From contig CBDCVA010000002.1 in the NCBI GenBank assembly GCA_965222935.1, positions 2,046,001 through 2,110,000 on the forward strand: a stretch of 64,000 nucleotides of DNA. Direction: 5' to 3'. How positions within the stretch are numbered: position 1 is the stretch's first letter; every line of letters begins with the position of its first letter. Both the position numbers and the translations under genes were made by a program. The notes beneath the pieces were generated by a model. That model did no database searches and was not told the DNA's origin. It saw nothing but the letters and a program-made list of their open reading frames with translations. Below, one piece after another: positions 27,248 through 35,709 of the stretch. The stretch is from CBDCVA01 sp965222935 [NCBI: Candidatus Latescibacterota bacterium] (GTDB lineage: Bacteria > Latescibacterota > CBDCVA01).

Positions 27248-27327
27248 CGGCCATGATGGGTCGAACGCATCGCATGCGAGAGTCGTCTTTCGGCCCGATT
27301 TTTGCCAGAGTCCCCCGAAGTCGGGCA

Positions 27328-27352
27328 TCAGGCTTAGCCTGTCTGTTTCGAG
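27328..27352 (+). repeat. 25-bp direct repeat, right copy
   Basis: TCAGGCTTAGCCTGTC followed by TGTTTCGAG, one mismatch from the left copy at 26446-26470. In this copy the CAGGC/GCCTG arms pair perfectly around TTA. Confidence 0.7.
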
Positions 27353-27619
27353 CGGACGGCGCAGCGTCTACGGTAAGCCCCGCCCCGACGCTTAAGAAAT
27401 ATCGGATGGTGGCTGTAGGGCAAGTGCTATGATCGGGCGTACGAGGGCTTTGGTGGGATGCCTTCGAGGGGTTCCGGATGCCCGACACCGTTTTGCGAAA
27501 GATCCGGCCTTACTCCTGATAGGAAAGAGGATCATCACCGCTGATGCACTCGGTCAGATCTGCGGTGTGGCTTCCGCCCAGGCCGAGCGCGGTGCCCGTG
27601 CCCCTGAAGAACACGCGGA

Positions 27620-27648
27620 TTGACGGTTTTCCATCCCCCCTGTACTTT
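27620..27648 (+). promoter_or_regulatory. Promoter-like pair that would give a leaderless btuF-type mRNA
   Basis: TTGACG at 27620-27625, a 17-base spacer ending in TG, and TACTTT at 27643-27648. The predicted start is around 27655-27657, at or beside the ATG (27657). No Shine-Dalgarno sequence precedes that ATG, so a leaderless transcript is plausible. The -10 is weak. Confidence 0.35.
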
Positions 27649-27656
27649 TTCCGGCT

Positions 27657-28601
27657 ATGTGGTCTCGCGTTTTCCGCTCGTGGTTGGCGTTGAGCATCTC
27701 GCTCGCAGCGGGTCCGCTCACCCACGCTGAACCCATCGCGCGGCCGGAGCGCATCATCTCTCTGGCGCCGAGCGTCACCGAGATGCTTTTCGCCATCGGG
27801 TGCGATTCGGCCATCGTCGGCGTCACCACGTACTGCGATTACCCGCCCGCCGCACAGTTGCTGCCGAAGGTGGGCGGCTTCACCAGCCCGAACCTCGAGG
27901 CGATCCTCGCACTGGAGCCCGATCTCATCGTCGCCTCCCGCGGCAACCCATGGGAGCCCCTCGACCGTCTGGAGCGACTGGGCATCCGGGTTGTGGCCGT
28001 CCAGCCCCAGACGCTGGATGAGATCTCCGAGACGATGCGCCTTCTGGGCCGAGAGACGGGCCGCGATGTGAGCGCCGAAGCCGCCGTTAGGGCACTTGAT
28101 GCCCGCATCGATGCTGTGGTGGAGAAGCTGTCGGCCGTCGGGTCGGACGCCTGCCCGCGCGTTTTCTGGGGCGGATGGACCGATCCCATCTTCACGGCGG
28201 GTCCGGGCAGTTTCATTCACGACGTTGTGGAGCGCGCAGGAGCTGTCAACATCGCGGAGGGGGCAGAACACACTTGGCCACAGCTTAGCTTGGAGTACGT
28301 CATCGCGCGCGACCCCCAGGTGCTGCTGATGAGCATCGGCATGGGAGGCGTCGAGACGTCCGAGGAGGCGCTCGCCATCCTGCGGACCCGCAGCGGCTGG
28401 CGGGAGCTTTCCGCGGTGCGCGATGGCCGCGTCATTCTGCTGGATGGCAGCGCGCTTCTGCGGCCGGGTCCGCGTCTGGTGGATGTCCTGGAGACGCTGG
28501 CGCGCGAGCTGCATCCGGGGCTTTTCGAGGGAGAGGGTCTCAAAGCCGGAGATGGAGCACCGCACGGCGAACGCGTTGGGGGACGCGAGGGAAAACCATG
28601 A
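27657..28601 (+). CDS. Periplasmic cobalamin/iron-chelate-type binding protein (BtuF-like)
   Basis: A 314-residue substrate-binding protein of the cluster that delivers vitamin B12, haem or iron chelates to an ABC importer. A Sec signal peptide covers about residues 1-25 (FRSWLALSISLAAG, cleaved near THA-EP). The mature domain starts RIISLAPSVTEMLFAIG, has YCDYPP, and the helical-linker architecture LEAILALEPDLIVAS. Cobalamin is favoured by the YCDYPP motif. The BtuC and BtuD partners are not in this window. Its stop overlaps the ankyrin gene start (ATGA), implying coupled translation. Confidence 0.87.
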   Translation: MWSRVFRSWLALSISLAAGPLTHAEPIARPERIISLAPSVTEMLFAIGCDSAIVGVTTYCDYPPAAQLLPKVGGFTSPNLEAILALEPDLIVASRGNPWEPLDRLERLGIRVVAVQPQTLDEISETMRLLGRETGRDVSAEAAVRALDARIDAVVEKLSAVGSDACPRVFWGGWTDPIFTAGPGSFIHDVVERAGAVNIAEGAEHTWPQLSLEYVIARDPQVLLMSIGMGGVETSEEALAILRTRSGWRELSAVRDGRVILLDGSALLRPGPRLVDVLETLARELHPGLFEGEGLKAGDGAPHGERVGGREGKP

Positions 28602-30169
28602 GCACGATTGATGCAGTCATCGAGGCGGCGAAGATGGGCGACGTGGACACTCTCAAGAGGCTCCTGGCGGACGATCACACGCTCGCGAGTAGCAAGAAAG
28701 ACGACTATCCGCCGCTCTGGTGGGCAGCCGTGTACGGCTATAGCGGCCGTACCCAGAAAAACGAGGCCGCTGTGAACCTGCTCCTGGAGCGTGGGGCGGA
28801 CTTCGACATCTTTGCCGCGGCCTATCTCGCCAGACCAGACCGCGCCGCGCAGCTCCTGGAGGCCGACCCCTCTCTCGTCGGCGCCAGGGACCCCAACGGG
28901 ATGACGCCGCTCCACCACGCGGCAGAGCGTGGGACGACCGAAGTGGCGCAACTCCTGATCAGGTACGGGGCCGAAGTGGATGCAACAGACGAGCGCGGTC
29001 AGACGCCGTTGGACTACGCTTCCCACCCCGGACCCTGGAAACCCTCCGCGGCCGTGGAGATTAGCGAACTCCTAGCCGCAGCGGGTGCACAGATCGACAT
29101 CTTCTTGGCCTCGTCGCTCGGCGATTCGGAGAGGGTGGCGGAACTGCTTCAACAAGATATGTCCCTGGCAAACGCAACGACGGAGGACGGCACGACACCG
29201 CTTTTCAGCGCATCGCGCAATCTGCACCTGGGCGTTATTAACCTGCTGCTGACACATAACGCTGACGTGGACGCCCGCTGCGACGACGGGCAGACACCCA
29301 TTAGTACCGCGGTCGGTCACATGTGGGACCAAGGTGGGACCGAAGTGATCAACCGGCTGCTCGAAGCGGGCGCCGTCCTGGATATCTACGAGGCCAGCAC
29401 GCTGGGCAAGAGCGAACGCGTTGCCGAAATCTTGCGGGCTGATCCATCCCAGGTAAACGAGGGTCGCTGGGGTACGACCCCCATCGAGGCCGCGGCTGAT
29501 GCAGGCCAAGTAGAACCTGGCAGGATGCTTGCGGAGGCCGGGGCCGAGGTGGACATCTTCTCCGCATCCAGCTTCGGCCTGCAAGGTAAAGTCGAACAAC
29601 TCTTAAAGGACAATCCCTCCCTGGTCAATACCAGGCGCCGGATGGGCGAGTATCAACCGCTCCACTGTGCAGCGGAGTGCGGCCATCCGGAAATCGTCCA
29701 GCTACTCATCGCATCGGGCGCGGAGGTCGACGGTCAGAACGCATGGGGGTTCACCCCTCTGCATCTGGGCGCCCTGTCCGCACGTAGCCGTCCACCGACG
29801 GAATCTCATCTGGCGGCCTGCAAGGTCCTGATCGAGCATGGGGCCGATGTCAACGCGAGGGACGATCACGACCGCAGCATTCTGGACATTGCGCAAATCG
29901 GTACAACGAAGCCGGGAGCGATTTCCGGCATCGTCGAATTGCTTTCGCGGCACGTACAAAGGGGTCAAACTGAAAAAAGCCTGAAGACCCAGGGGACCCT
30001 GGCTCGATTGTCCCCATACCTAAGGCATGGCCTGACGGCTCTCATGCTCTTGACCTGCATCGCACTTCGCGTTAGCATGGCGCCACGCGGGGCGTTTTGC
30101 CCCTTCTGCGACCGTCATCGCTCGAAAGGACCCCGTCATGGATGTCACCAGCTTCGAGCTCGCCTTTGA
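28598..30169 (+). CDS. Ankyrin-repeat protein
   Basis: A 523-residue protein of about 13 ankyrin repeats, without a signal peptide. A larger module recurs: a DIF/DIY-x-A-S-x-LG half-repeat at about residues 69, 167, 262 and 319, each followed by LLxxDPSLVN and a canonical GxTPLxxAA repeat. This indicates growth by duplication of paired repeats. The last 60 residues (from about 463) leave the ankyrin pattern, include a hydrophobic LTALMLLTCIALRVS, and overlap the next gene by 32 bases, so a frame error near the end is possible. Ankyrin proteins mediate protein binding; the partner is unknown. The start overlaps the btuF-like stop by four bases. Confidence 0.85.
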   Translation: MSTIDAVIEAAKMGDVDTLKRLLADDHTLASSKKDDYPPLWWAAVYGYSGRTQKNEAAVNLLLERGADFDIFAAAYLARPDRAAQLLEADPSLVGARDPNGMTPLHHAAERGTTEVAQLLIRYGAEVDATDERGQTPLDYASHPGPWKPSAAVEISELLAAAGAQIDIFLASSLGDSERVAELLQQDMSLANATTEDGTTPLFSASRNLHLGVINLLLTHNADVDARCDDGQTPISTAVGHMWDQGGTEVINRLLEAGAVLDIYEASTLGKSERVAEILRADPSQVNEGRWGTTPIEAAADAGQVEPGRMLAEAGAEVDIFSASSFGLQGKVEQLLKDNPSLVNTRRRMGEYQPLHCAAECGHPEIVQLLIASGAEVDGQNAWGFTPLHLGALSARSRPPTESHLAACKVLIEHGADVNARDDHDRSILDIAQIGTTKPGAISGIVELLSRHVQRGQTEKSLKTQGTLARLSPYLRHGLTALMLLTCIALRVSMAPRGAFCPFCDRHRSKGPRHGCHQLRARL

Positions 30170-31025
30170 CGAGCTTCCGGTCCCCGGTGTGGAGATCGAG
30201 CAGCTTGCTACGGGCTTCAAGTTTACCGAGGGACCCGTTTGGCACGGCCGCGGCGGCTTCGCGCTGTTCAGCGATATGCCCGGTGACGTCATGCGCCGCT
30301 GGGTGCCGGGCGAGGGCATCACGGTTGTGCGCTACCCGGCGAACAAGTCGAACGGGAATACCTTCGATCCCCAGGGGAGGCTTGTCACGTGCGAGCACGC
30401 CCTTCAGCGCGTGACGCGGACGGAGGTGGACGGGCGCATCGTGCCGATCGCCACCCACTACGACGAGAAGCGCCTCAACGGGCCGAACGACATCGTGACG
30501 CGGGCGGACGGCAGCGTCTACTTCAGCGATCCGCCCTACGGCTTGCATCCGATCTTCGGCGCCGTGCGGGCGAAGGAGCTCGATTTCCACGGCGTCTACC
30601 GCGTGACCGCGCCCAACGAATTGACGCTATTGGTGGACGACTTCGCCGTCCCCAACGGCTTGTGCTTCTCGCCGGACGAATCGAAGTTGTATATCAACGA
30701 CACGGAGCGGGCTCACATCCGCGTCTTCAACGTCGGGGGCGACGGCACGATCACGGGCGGAGAGGTCTTCGGCGAGGTCAAAGGGGAGGGCGAAGGCGGC
30801 GCCGATGGGATGAAGTGCGACGGGGCGGGCCGCGTATACTGCACGGGGTCCGGCGGCATCTGGGTCTTCGCGCCGGAAGGGGAGCCGCTAGGGATCATCC
30901 ACATCCCCGAGCGTACGGCCAACTTCTGCTTCGGCGACACGGACTGGTCGTCCCTTTACATCACGGCTTCCACCTCGCTCTATCGCCTTCGCTGGGGTGC
31001 GCCGGGCGTGCCCAGTCGGGTCTAG
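30138..31025 (+). CDS. SMP-30/gluconolactonase family protein
   Basis: A 295-residue six-bladed propeller of the SMP-30/gluconolactonase/LRE type, expected to hydrolyse a sugar or other lactone in a metal-dependent way. The metal and substrate loop signatures FTEGPVWHG, the NGPNDIVTRADGSVYFSDPP loop and PNGLCFSPDESKLYINDT are present. There is no signal peptide. GAAAGGACC precedes the ATG. It overlaps the last 32 bases of the ankyrin frame. The neighbours (TenA, cupins) do not reveal the substrate. Confidence 0.88.
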   Translation: MDVTSFELAFDELPVPGVEIEQLATGFKFTEGPVWHGRGGFALFSDMPGDVMRRWVPGEGITVVRYPANKSNGNTFDPQGRLVTCEHALQRVTRTEVDGRIVPIATHYDEKRLNGPNDIVTRADGSVYFSDPPYGLHPIFGAVRAKELDFHGVYRVTAPNELTLLVDDFAVPNGLCFSPDESKLYINDTERAHIRVFNVGGDGTITGGEVFGEVKGEGEGGADGMKCDGAGRVYCTGSGGIWVFAPEGEPLGIIHIPERTANFCFGDTDWSSLYITASTSLYRLRWGAPGVPSRV

Positions 31026-31085
31026 GTGCGCCTGGGCGGCCACTCCTTGATCCTGCGACAAGCGCATGGTGGGTGAGGCGTCGAG

Positions 31086-31760
31086 ATGGAGAAACGCTTC
31101 AGGGATCGTCTGCGGGAAAGCGCGGACCCGATCTGGCGAGACATTTTCGCCCATCCGTTCATCCAGGATCTGGGCGAAGGGACGCTTTCGCGCGAGCGTT
31201 TCCGGTTCTTCGTCGAGCAGGACTATCTCTACCTGAACGTCTTCGCCAAAGTGCTGCTCCTGGTTGGCGCCAAGGCCGAGGACATCGATACCCTAGCGAT
31301 GTTCGCCGACCACGCCTCGGGCGTCGCGCGGGTCGAGCACACGTTGCACGAGCGATACGCTGAGTTGTTGGGCGTGGCGCCGGATGACCTCAAGCGCGTA
31401 CGCAAGGCGCGCGTCACCCGGGAGTATACGGGCCACCTCCTCGAAGTCGCCAGTACGGGGAATTTGGCGGAGGGCGTTGCCTCCGTTTTGCCCTGCTACT
31501 GGATTTACCGGGAGGTGGGGTTGATGCTCGGGGGCCAGGCCGGCACGGCCGCCGATCCGGGCGGGAACTTCTACGCGGACTGGGTCGCCGCATACGCGAG
31601 CGAGCGCTTCGCCCGGAGCACCAGCCAGCAACTGGAGCTCGCCGACCGGCTGGGGCGCGAGGCCTCCGAGCCCGTGCGGCGCCGGATGCGCGGCCACTTC
31701 GTGGCGAGCAGCCGCTACGAGCACGCCTTCTGGGACCAGGCGTACAGGCTGGCCCGCTAG
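31086..31760 (+). CDS. tenA: TenA-family thiaminase II / aminopyrimidine aminohydrolase
   Basis: A 224-residue all-helical TenA protein. The catalytic cysteine lies in the strongly conserved LPCYWIYREVG, and the N-terminal FRDRLRESADPIW and FRFFVEQDYLYL helices match the family. Such enzymes salvage thiamine breakdown products by hydrolysing aminopyrimidines. No thi genes are adjacent. GTGAGG lies about six bases before the ATG. It converges with the bicupin gene. Confidence 0.9.
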   Translation: MEKRFRDRLRESADPIWRDIFAHPFIQDLGEGTLSRERFRFFVEQDYLYLNVFAKVLLLVGAKAEDIDTLAMFADHASGVARVEHTLHERYAELLGVAPDDLKRVRKARVTREYTGHLLEVASTGNLAEGVASVLPCYWIYREVGLMLGGQAGTAADPGGNFYADWVAAYASERFARSTSQQLELADRLGREASEPVRRRMRGHFVASSRYEHAFWDQAYRLAR

Positions 31761-31812
31761 GGCGGATGTTGGCCCCATTCCCCCAAACCTCCTACGCCTT
31801 GTCCGACGGGCT

Positions 31813-32559
31813 TCAGTCGCTGAAGTGGGAAAAGTAGAAGCACATCAAGGGCTCCGTGGTGTGGTTGATCAGGGAATGGCCCGGGTCGGACGGACAGACG
31901 GACACGGCCGTGCCCGCCGTCTGAACGATGACCTCCTTGTCGACCACATGGATTCCCTGACCCTTCCACATGTAGAAGACCTCGTCCGTGTCGGCGGGGT
32001 GGCCGTGCGTGTCGCCGGTCCGCATGGGTTCGATCCGCACGATGGTCACGACGTGGAGCTGCACGAGGCCGTCGTCCGGCGGGAAGGCGGCGTGTGACAT
32101 GAAGACGCGGCGCCACAGGTAGTTCCAGTGAGCCACCCCCAACTCGCTCTGGGTGTAATTGCGGATGAGAGCCGACTTGTTCTTGATTTCGGCGCCTTCT
32201 GGGACGGATTCCACGAGGATCAAAAGTTCCAGGGGCTCATCCCCCTCGTTGTGGAGGGTGTGCTCGACGCCGGGAGGTATCAGAATGCCGTCGCCCTCGC
32301 GGATGCCCTGCTTCTGGCGTCCGCAGACAAGAGTCCCCGCGCCATTGGCGACGAAGAACATCTCCTGGATACCCTCGTTGATGTGGGGCACGGACGAGAT
32401 GCCCGGTTCAAGGTAGGCGCGGCTGAAGCTGTCGATGCAATTGAGGATCGCTCCGTCCGGGTCCGGGTTTTCGGAGCCTTTCTTGGTGAAGATGACCCGC
32501 TGGATGATGTTACCGTGCGTGAGGGAGCTCGGGCATTGCTGCCAATGTCGGGCGTCCAT
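31813..32559 (-). CDS. Bicupin protein
   Basis: A 248-residue protein with two cupin barrels. The first (about 45-115) has VPHINEGIQEMFFVANGAGTL and IPPGVEHTLHNEGDEPLEL. The second (about 165-245) has DTHGHPADTDEVFYMWKG and VCPSDPGHSLINHT. Both keep histidine and glutamate or aspartate positions suitable for a metal, so an enzyme such as a dioxygenase or isomerase is likely, though a sensory role is possible. GGGAGGACCTGCG precedes the ATG. It stands alone on the minus strand. Confidence 0.78.
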   Translation of the reverse strand: MDARHWQQCPSSLTHGNIIQRVIFTKKGSENPDPDGAILNCIDSFSRAYLEPGISSVPHINEGIQEMFFVANGAGTLVCGRQKQGIREGDGILIPPGVEHTLHNEGDEPLELLILVESVPEGAEIKNKSALIRNYTQSELGVAHWNYLWRRVFMSHAAFPPDDGLVQLHVVTIVRIEPMRTGDTHGHPADTDEVFYMWKGQGIHVVDKEVIVQTAGTAVSVCPSDPGHSLINHTTEPLMCFYFSHFSD

Positions 32560-32815
32560 CGCAGGTCCTCCCGCTCAGAGGGTCTCGGAGAATCGAGTTA
32601 TCCGCCGGTGGGGATCAGGGCATGCGTCCGGCGGGGGGTGCGTCAAGGGGCGACCCTATCGTCACCCGACAAACATTGGGAGCTGACCGATGCTTACGGG
32701 CGGGTCAACCTCTCGAACCGATGTTCGCGGCTTCAGTCCGAAAAATCTCTCCTATCCTTGCTGCCGTGGCCGGACGACGCTGGACGGACACTCATGATAC
32801 AACCCGGGTGAGGGG

Positions 32816-33166
32816 CTACTCGAAATGGGTCACTTCATCCAGGCCCGCGTACACCCATGCCATGCGCCAGGGCCGACCCGAGTCGTTGTGGAATTTGTGG
32901 GACACACCCGAGGGCACCAGCATGGCATCACCCGCTGCTAGCTCGAATGCTTCGTCGCCAAGCCAGACCGTGCCGCTTCCTTCGAAGACGTAGAACGCCT
33001 CCTGCTCATCGTGATGATGTCTTGGTACCACGGCACCGGGTTCGAACACCAGGTCGCCCAACGTCATCAGCTCCGACATGGCTTTTGCGTCCACGAGCAC
33101 GCGCTCTCCATAGCCCTGGAAACCGTGGTTGATGGTGTCCACGTCCTTGGAGCGTACGACTGGCAT
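32816..33166 (-). CDS. Single-domain cupin protein
   Basis: A 116-residue cupin from the ATG at 33166, which has AAAGGAGGGG just upstream; the longer frame from 33193 places that ribosome-binding site inside the gene. Motif 1 reads VVPRHHHDEQEAFYVFEG (three histidines and a glutamate) and motif 2 reads VPSGVSHKFHNDSG, so all metal ligands are present. The substrate is unknown. It shares the strand and direction of the bicupin gene, but the two are 257 bases apart. Confidence 0.8.
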   Translation of the reverse strand: MPVVRSKDVDTINHGFQGYGERVLVDAKAMSELMTLGDLVFEPGAVVPRHHHDEQEAFYVFEGSGTVWLGDEAFELAAGDAMLVPSGVSHKFHNDSGRPWRMAWVYAGLDEVTHFE

Positions 33167-33407
33167 TGGGCCCCTCCTTTGGGTTGGACGCATACAGTGA
33201 AGAGAACGATCCTTGGGCCTCTATGACCGTTTCGACCCTCATAGCGACTAATCCAAGATAACAACCCCTGATGTCGAGGAGAAATCCCCTTCTCGCGAGG
33301 GTGGCCGGGATGGACCTGGATAGGCTCTGAGGCGGGCGGAGGCTATCACCCATAGGGGAACATGGCACGGTGCGTGCGTTCTCTTGAGCCCGTGAGGAGA
33401 ATGGAGA

Positions 33408-35090
33408 ATGATCTCGGAAGAGGCTGTGTGGGAACATCTGAAGGAACTCAAGGACACCATGTTCGGCGAGCCCTTGAGTGTTGTGGATGCGGGACTGGTC
33501 TACGAGATCGAGGTCAGCGGCAGCGCCGTGTATGTAGCCATCATCATGTTCAACCGGGGTCGCGTCTACATGGATGCCGCCGCCTCGCCCATCCGACAGC
33601 ATCTCCTTCGGATGGAAGGCGTGGATGAGGTCACTGTCGAATGCCTCTGGGAAAGAGAATGGACGCCCGACCGGCTGTCCCAGACCGCCCGAGATGCCCT
33701 CGGCTTTGCGGTGGACGACCCGGTCGAAGGGCGGATGCACGTGCGTTCCAGGAAGAAAGCCAGGCCGGACGCTGAACCGGTCGACGAACGGAGGCTTGAA
33801 CGGAAGCGGTTTAGTCTGGGTCGCGCTGCGCGAGACGTAACCGACTTACCCCGCGAGACATTCGGCCGGTGGTGGGGCGGATGGCGATTCTTCAAGCGCT
33901 TCGGGGTGGAGGAGAACGCCGGTCTGCCTCGACGGAGCGAACCCGTCCATCTGGACGTAGTCTTCGCGGCGGATCAGGTGAGCGACATGGCGCGGGAGGT
34001 CCGCCTGGTGGACGAAGCCACGGCCGAGGAAATCCCCTGCCAGGTCTACGGTCAGGCGACGGATGGTGTTACAAAGAGATGTTCCATAGTCTTTCTGGCC
34101 AATATCGAGGCCGGCCGGCGGAAGGGCTATCTGCTCCTGCACGGCAATGCTTCTCCGGCCTGCTGGCCCCCGTTCTACCCGACCGATCTCGCGACGCGGG
34201 GAGAAGGTTACGCCCTCCAGATCGAGAATAGCTTCTATGGCGCGCGACTGTCGCCGGTGATGGGGCAGTTACGCAATCTGATTTTCAAGCGGTGGGGCCG
34301 GACCGGGTTGGGCTGGGAGGCTCCGAGCCCTATCAACCGCATCGACGCGGCCAACGATCCAAAGAGCAAACTGGACCTTGCCTGGCACGGGGAGGACCGC
34401 TGCATCCACTGGAACCCGGACTTTCGGAACCAACTGCGTTATCGTATGACCAACTGGCCGGAGGTGCCCCACTGTCGGGTGGTGGAAGGGCCGATCTGCA
34501 CGGCGGTTGAGCGATGGGGCTATCCGGTGTGTCCGACGCATCCGGCGCGGGCGCAACGAGCGGTGCGGCTGGAGGTGACCTATGCTTTCTACCGGGGATT
34601 GCCTTATTTCACGATGGAATCGCGGCTTCGGGTGGAGGCGGAAGCCGATGTCCTGGTGGTGCGCAACGACGAGTGGCTTTTCCGTCAGGCCTTTACCCAT
34701 TCGCTCAGGATGGCGGAGGGAGAAGAAGTGATGGAAGCGCCCGCTGGCGAAGCAGTCCCTTTCGAGCAAAATCCCGTGCTGGTGGGCTTCTTCAACGAGG
34801 GGAGCGGGGATGCCTTCGCCTCTTTGCGGTTGGCCTTCGATGCTCGGGGATTTCCTGGAGCCTACGATCCCAGGCATCTCTCTCTGGGCACGACGGCCTA
34901 CGGCAACCAACTCTGGAGCCGGGATGTATTCCACGCCGGGGAAACGGATGCGGCGATCCAGCCGGGCGCCTCGGTCGGCGAGTACAACGCCTACCTTTGT
35001 TACAACCTGAGGGAAGGGGGAAGGCATCGGCAGGCAGCGGACTGGTACGAGTTGCTGCGCCGGCCCCTGAGCGTTTCGACGGACGAATAG
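33408..35090 (+). CDS. MIP18-domain protein fused to a large uncharacterised domain
   Basis: A 560-residue protein. Residues about 1-95 match the MIP18/DUF59 fold of iron-sulfur-cluster carrier and assembly proteins (VWEHLKELKDTMFGEPLSVV, then VEVSGSAVYVAIIMFNRG-like strands and MEGVDEVTVECLWEREWTPDR). The usual cluster cysteine is at VECLWE. Residues about 150-560 are not recognised: beta-rich, tryptophan- and aromatic-rich, with GKRW-type loops and no membrane segment. A linker of basic residues (about 115-145) joins the two. I know no standard family with this pairing. GAGGAGAATGGAG precedes the ATG. Confidence 0.7.
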   Translation: MISEEAVWEHLKELKDTMFGEPLSVVDAGLVYEIEVSGSAVYVAIIMFNRGRVYMDAAASPIRQHLLRMEGVDEVTVECLWEREWTPDRLSQTARDALGFAVDDPVEGRMHVRSRKKARPDAEPVDERRLERKRFSLGRAARDVTDLPRETFGRWWGGWRFFKRFGVEENAGLPRRSEPVHLDVVFAADQVSDMAREVRLVDEATAEEIPCQVYGQATDGVTKRCSIVFLANIEAGRRKGYLLLHGNASPACWPPFYPTDLATRGEGYALQIENSFYGARLSPVMGQLRNLIFKRWGRTGLGWEAPSPINRIDAANDPKSKLDLAWHGEDRCIHWNPDFRNQLRYRMTNWPEVPHCRVVEGPICTAVERWGYPVCPTHPARAQRAVRLEVTYAFYRGLPYFTMESRLRVEAEADVLVVRNDEWLFRQAFTHSLRMAEGEEVMEAPAGEAVPFEQNPVLVGFFNEGSGDAFASLRLAFDARGFPGAYDPRHLSLGTTAYGNQLWSRDVFHAGETDAAIQPGASVGEYNAYLCYNLREGGRHRQAADWYELLRRPLSVSTDE

Positions 35091-35426
35091 CCGCGCCGCT
35101 CAGGGTGGCGGCATCTCGAAATTCTGGGACTGCGGTGGGAGGATAGAAACCTGGAAAGACGCCCCATCACCCTCCACGCAAGCAAGAGGGAGAAGAGCGG
35201 GCGACCCCCGCATCAAGGAACTTGACCGAGGCGCTCCGAGCCATCAAGTTAGTGGCGCCAACAGGGGCGGTGTTCAGTAGGGCAGAGAGCCATGACGCAG
35301 GATCGTGCGAACTGCGTCCATCGCCGTCTGTCGGCGCGCGGCGATTGAGGCACGGGGCGTGCAGGTGGGCACCATCACCGAAATCAGCAATTGCATGATG
35401 AACATAAAGCCTTGCACTGCAGTCAT
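35091..35426. other. Non-coding gap before the tRNA pair
   Basis: This 336-base stretch shows no supported gene. Frames on the minus strand that cross it run antisense to the tRNA genes and look like the familiar spurious type. I see no clear promoter; a TTGCAT near 35391 has no matching -10. Confidence 0.4.
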
Positions 35427-35500
35427 GCCCCCGTAGCTCAGGTGGATAGAGCACAGGATTCCTAATCCTGGTGTCGCGCGTTCGAGTCGCGCCGGGGGTA
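35427..35500 (+). tRNA. tRNA-Arg (anticodon CCT)
   Basis: A 74-base cloverleaf: acceptor GCCCCCG with CGGGGGT (one G-T pair), D-arm GCTC/GAGC, anticodon stem CAGGA/TCCTG with loop TTCCTAA, T-arm GCGCG-TTCGAGT-CGCGC and discriminator A. CCA is not encoded. Confidence 0.95.
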
Positions 35501-35531
35501 CTGATAGGCGTATCCGACCGACGGATTTGGT

Positions 35532-35604
35532 GTCCCCATCGTCCAGCGGCCTAGGACTCAGGGTTTTCGACCCTGCAACGGGGGTTCGACTCCCCCTGGG
35601 GACA
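35532..35604 (+). tRNA. tRNA-Glu (anticodon TTC)
   Basis: A 73-base cloverleaf: acceptor GTCCCCA with TGGGGAC, anticodon stem CAGGG/CCCTG with loop TTTTCGA, T-arm GGGGG-TTCGACT-CCCCC and discriminator A. CCA is not encoded. It lies 31 bases after tRNA-Arg, so the two are probably co-transcribed. Confidence 0.95.
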
Positions 35605-35709
35605 CTCACTCAACACCTTACTCGCTCCATTGGCCAGCAGCCCCTCAGGGGCGAGCTCGACGAGGGGCGATCCACCCAGCATGGCCCCATTGTCGTGCCT
35701 GGGGACGCC

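Larger units (their letters stand above)
27248..27656. other. Gap upstream of btuF-like gene, with repeat copy and a promoter
   Basis: This 409-base gap holds the right copy of the 25-bp repeat (27328-27352) and a promoter-like pair at 27620-27648. I looked for a cobalamin riboswitch, because a BtuF-type gene follows, and found no GCCACTG B12 box. No protein-coding frame here resembles a known family. Confidence 0.45.

Noticed and set aside
27353-27656. Possible cobalamin riboswitch before the BtuF-type gene
   Set aside because: No B12 box (GCCACTG) or other conserved riboswitch core could be found on the plus strand.
35274-35609. Minus-strand frame covering both tRNA genes
   Set aside because: Reads RGSRTPVAGSKTLSP and PARLERATPGLG, the classic artefact of translating antisense to tRNA genes.
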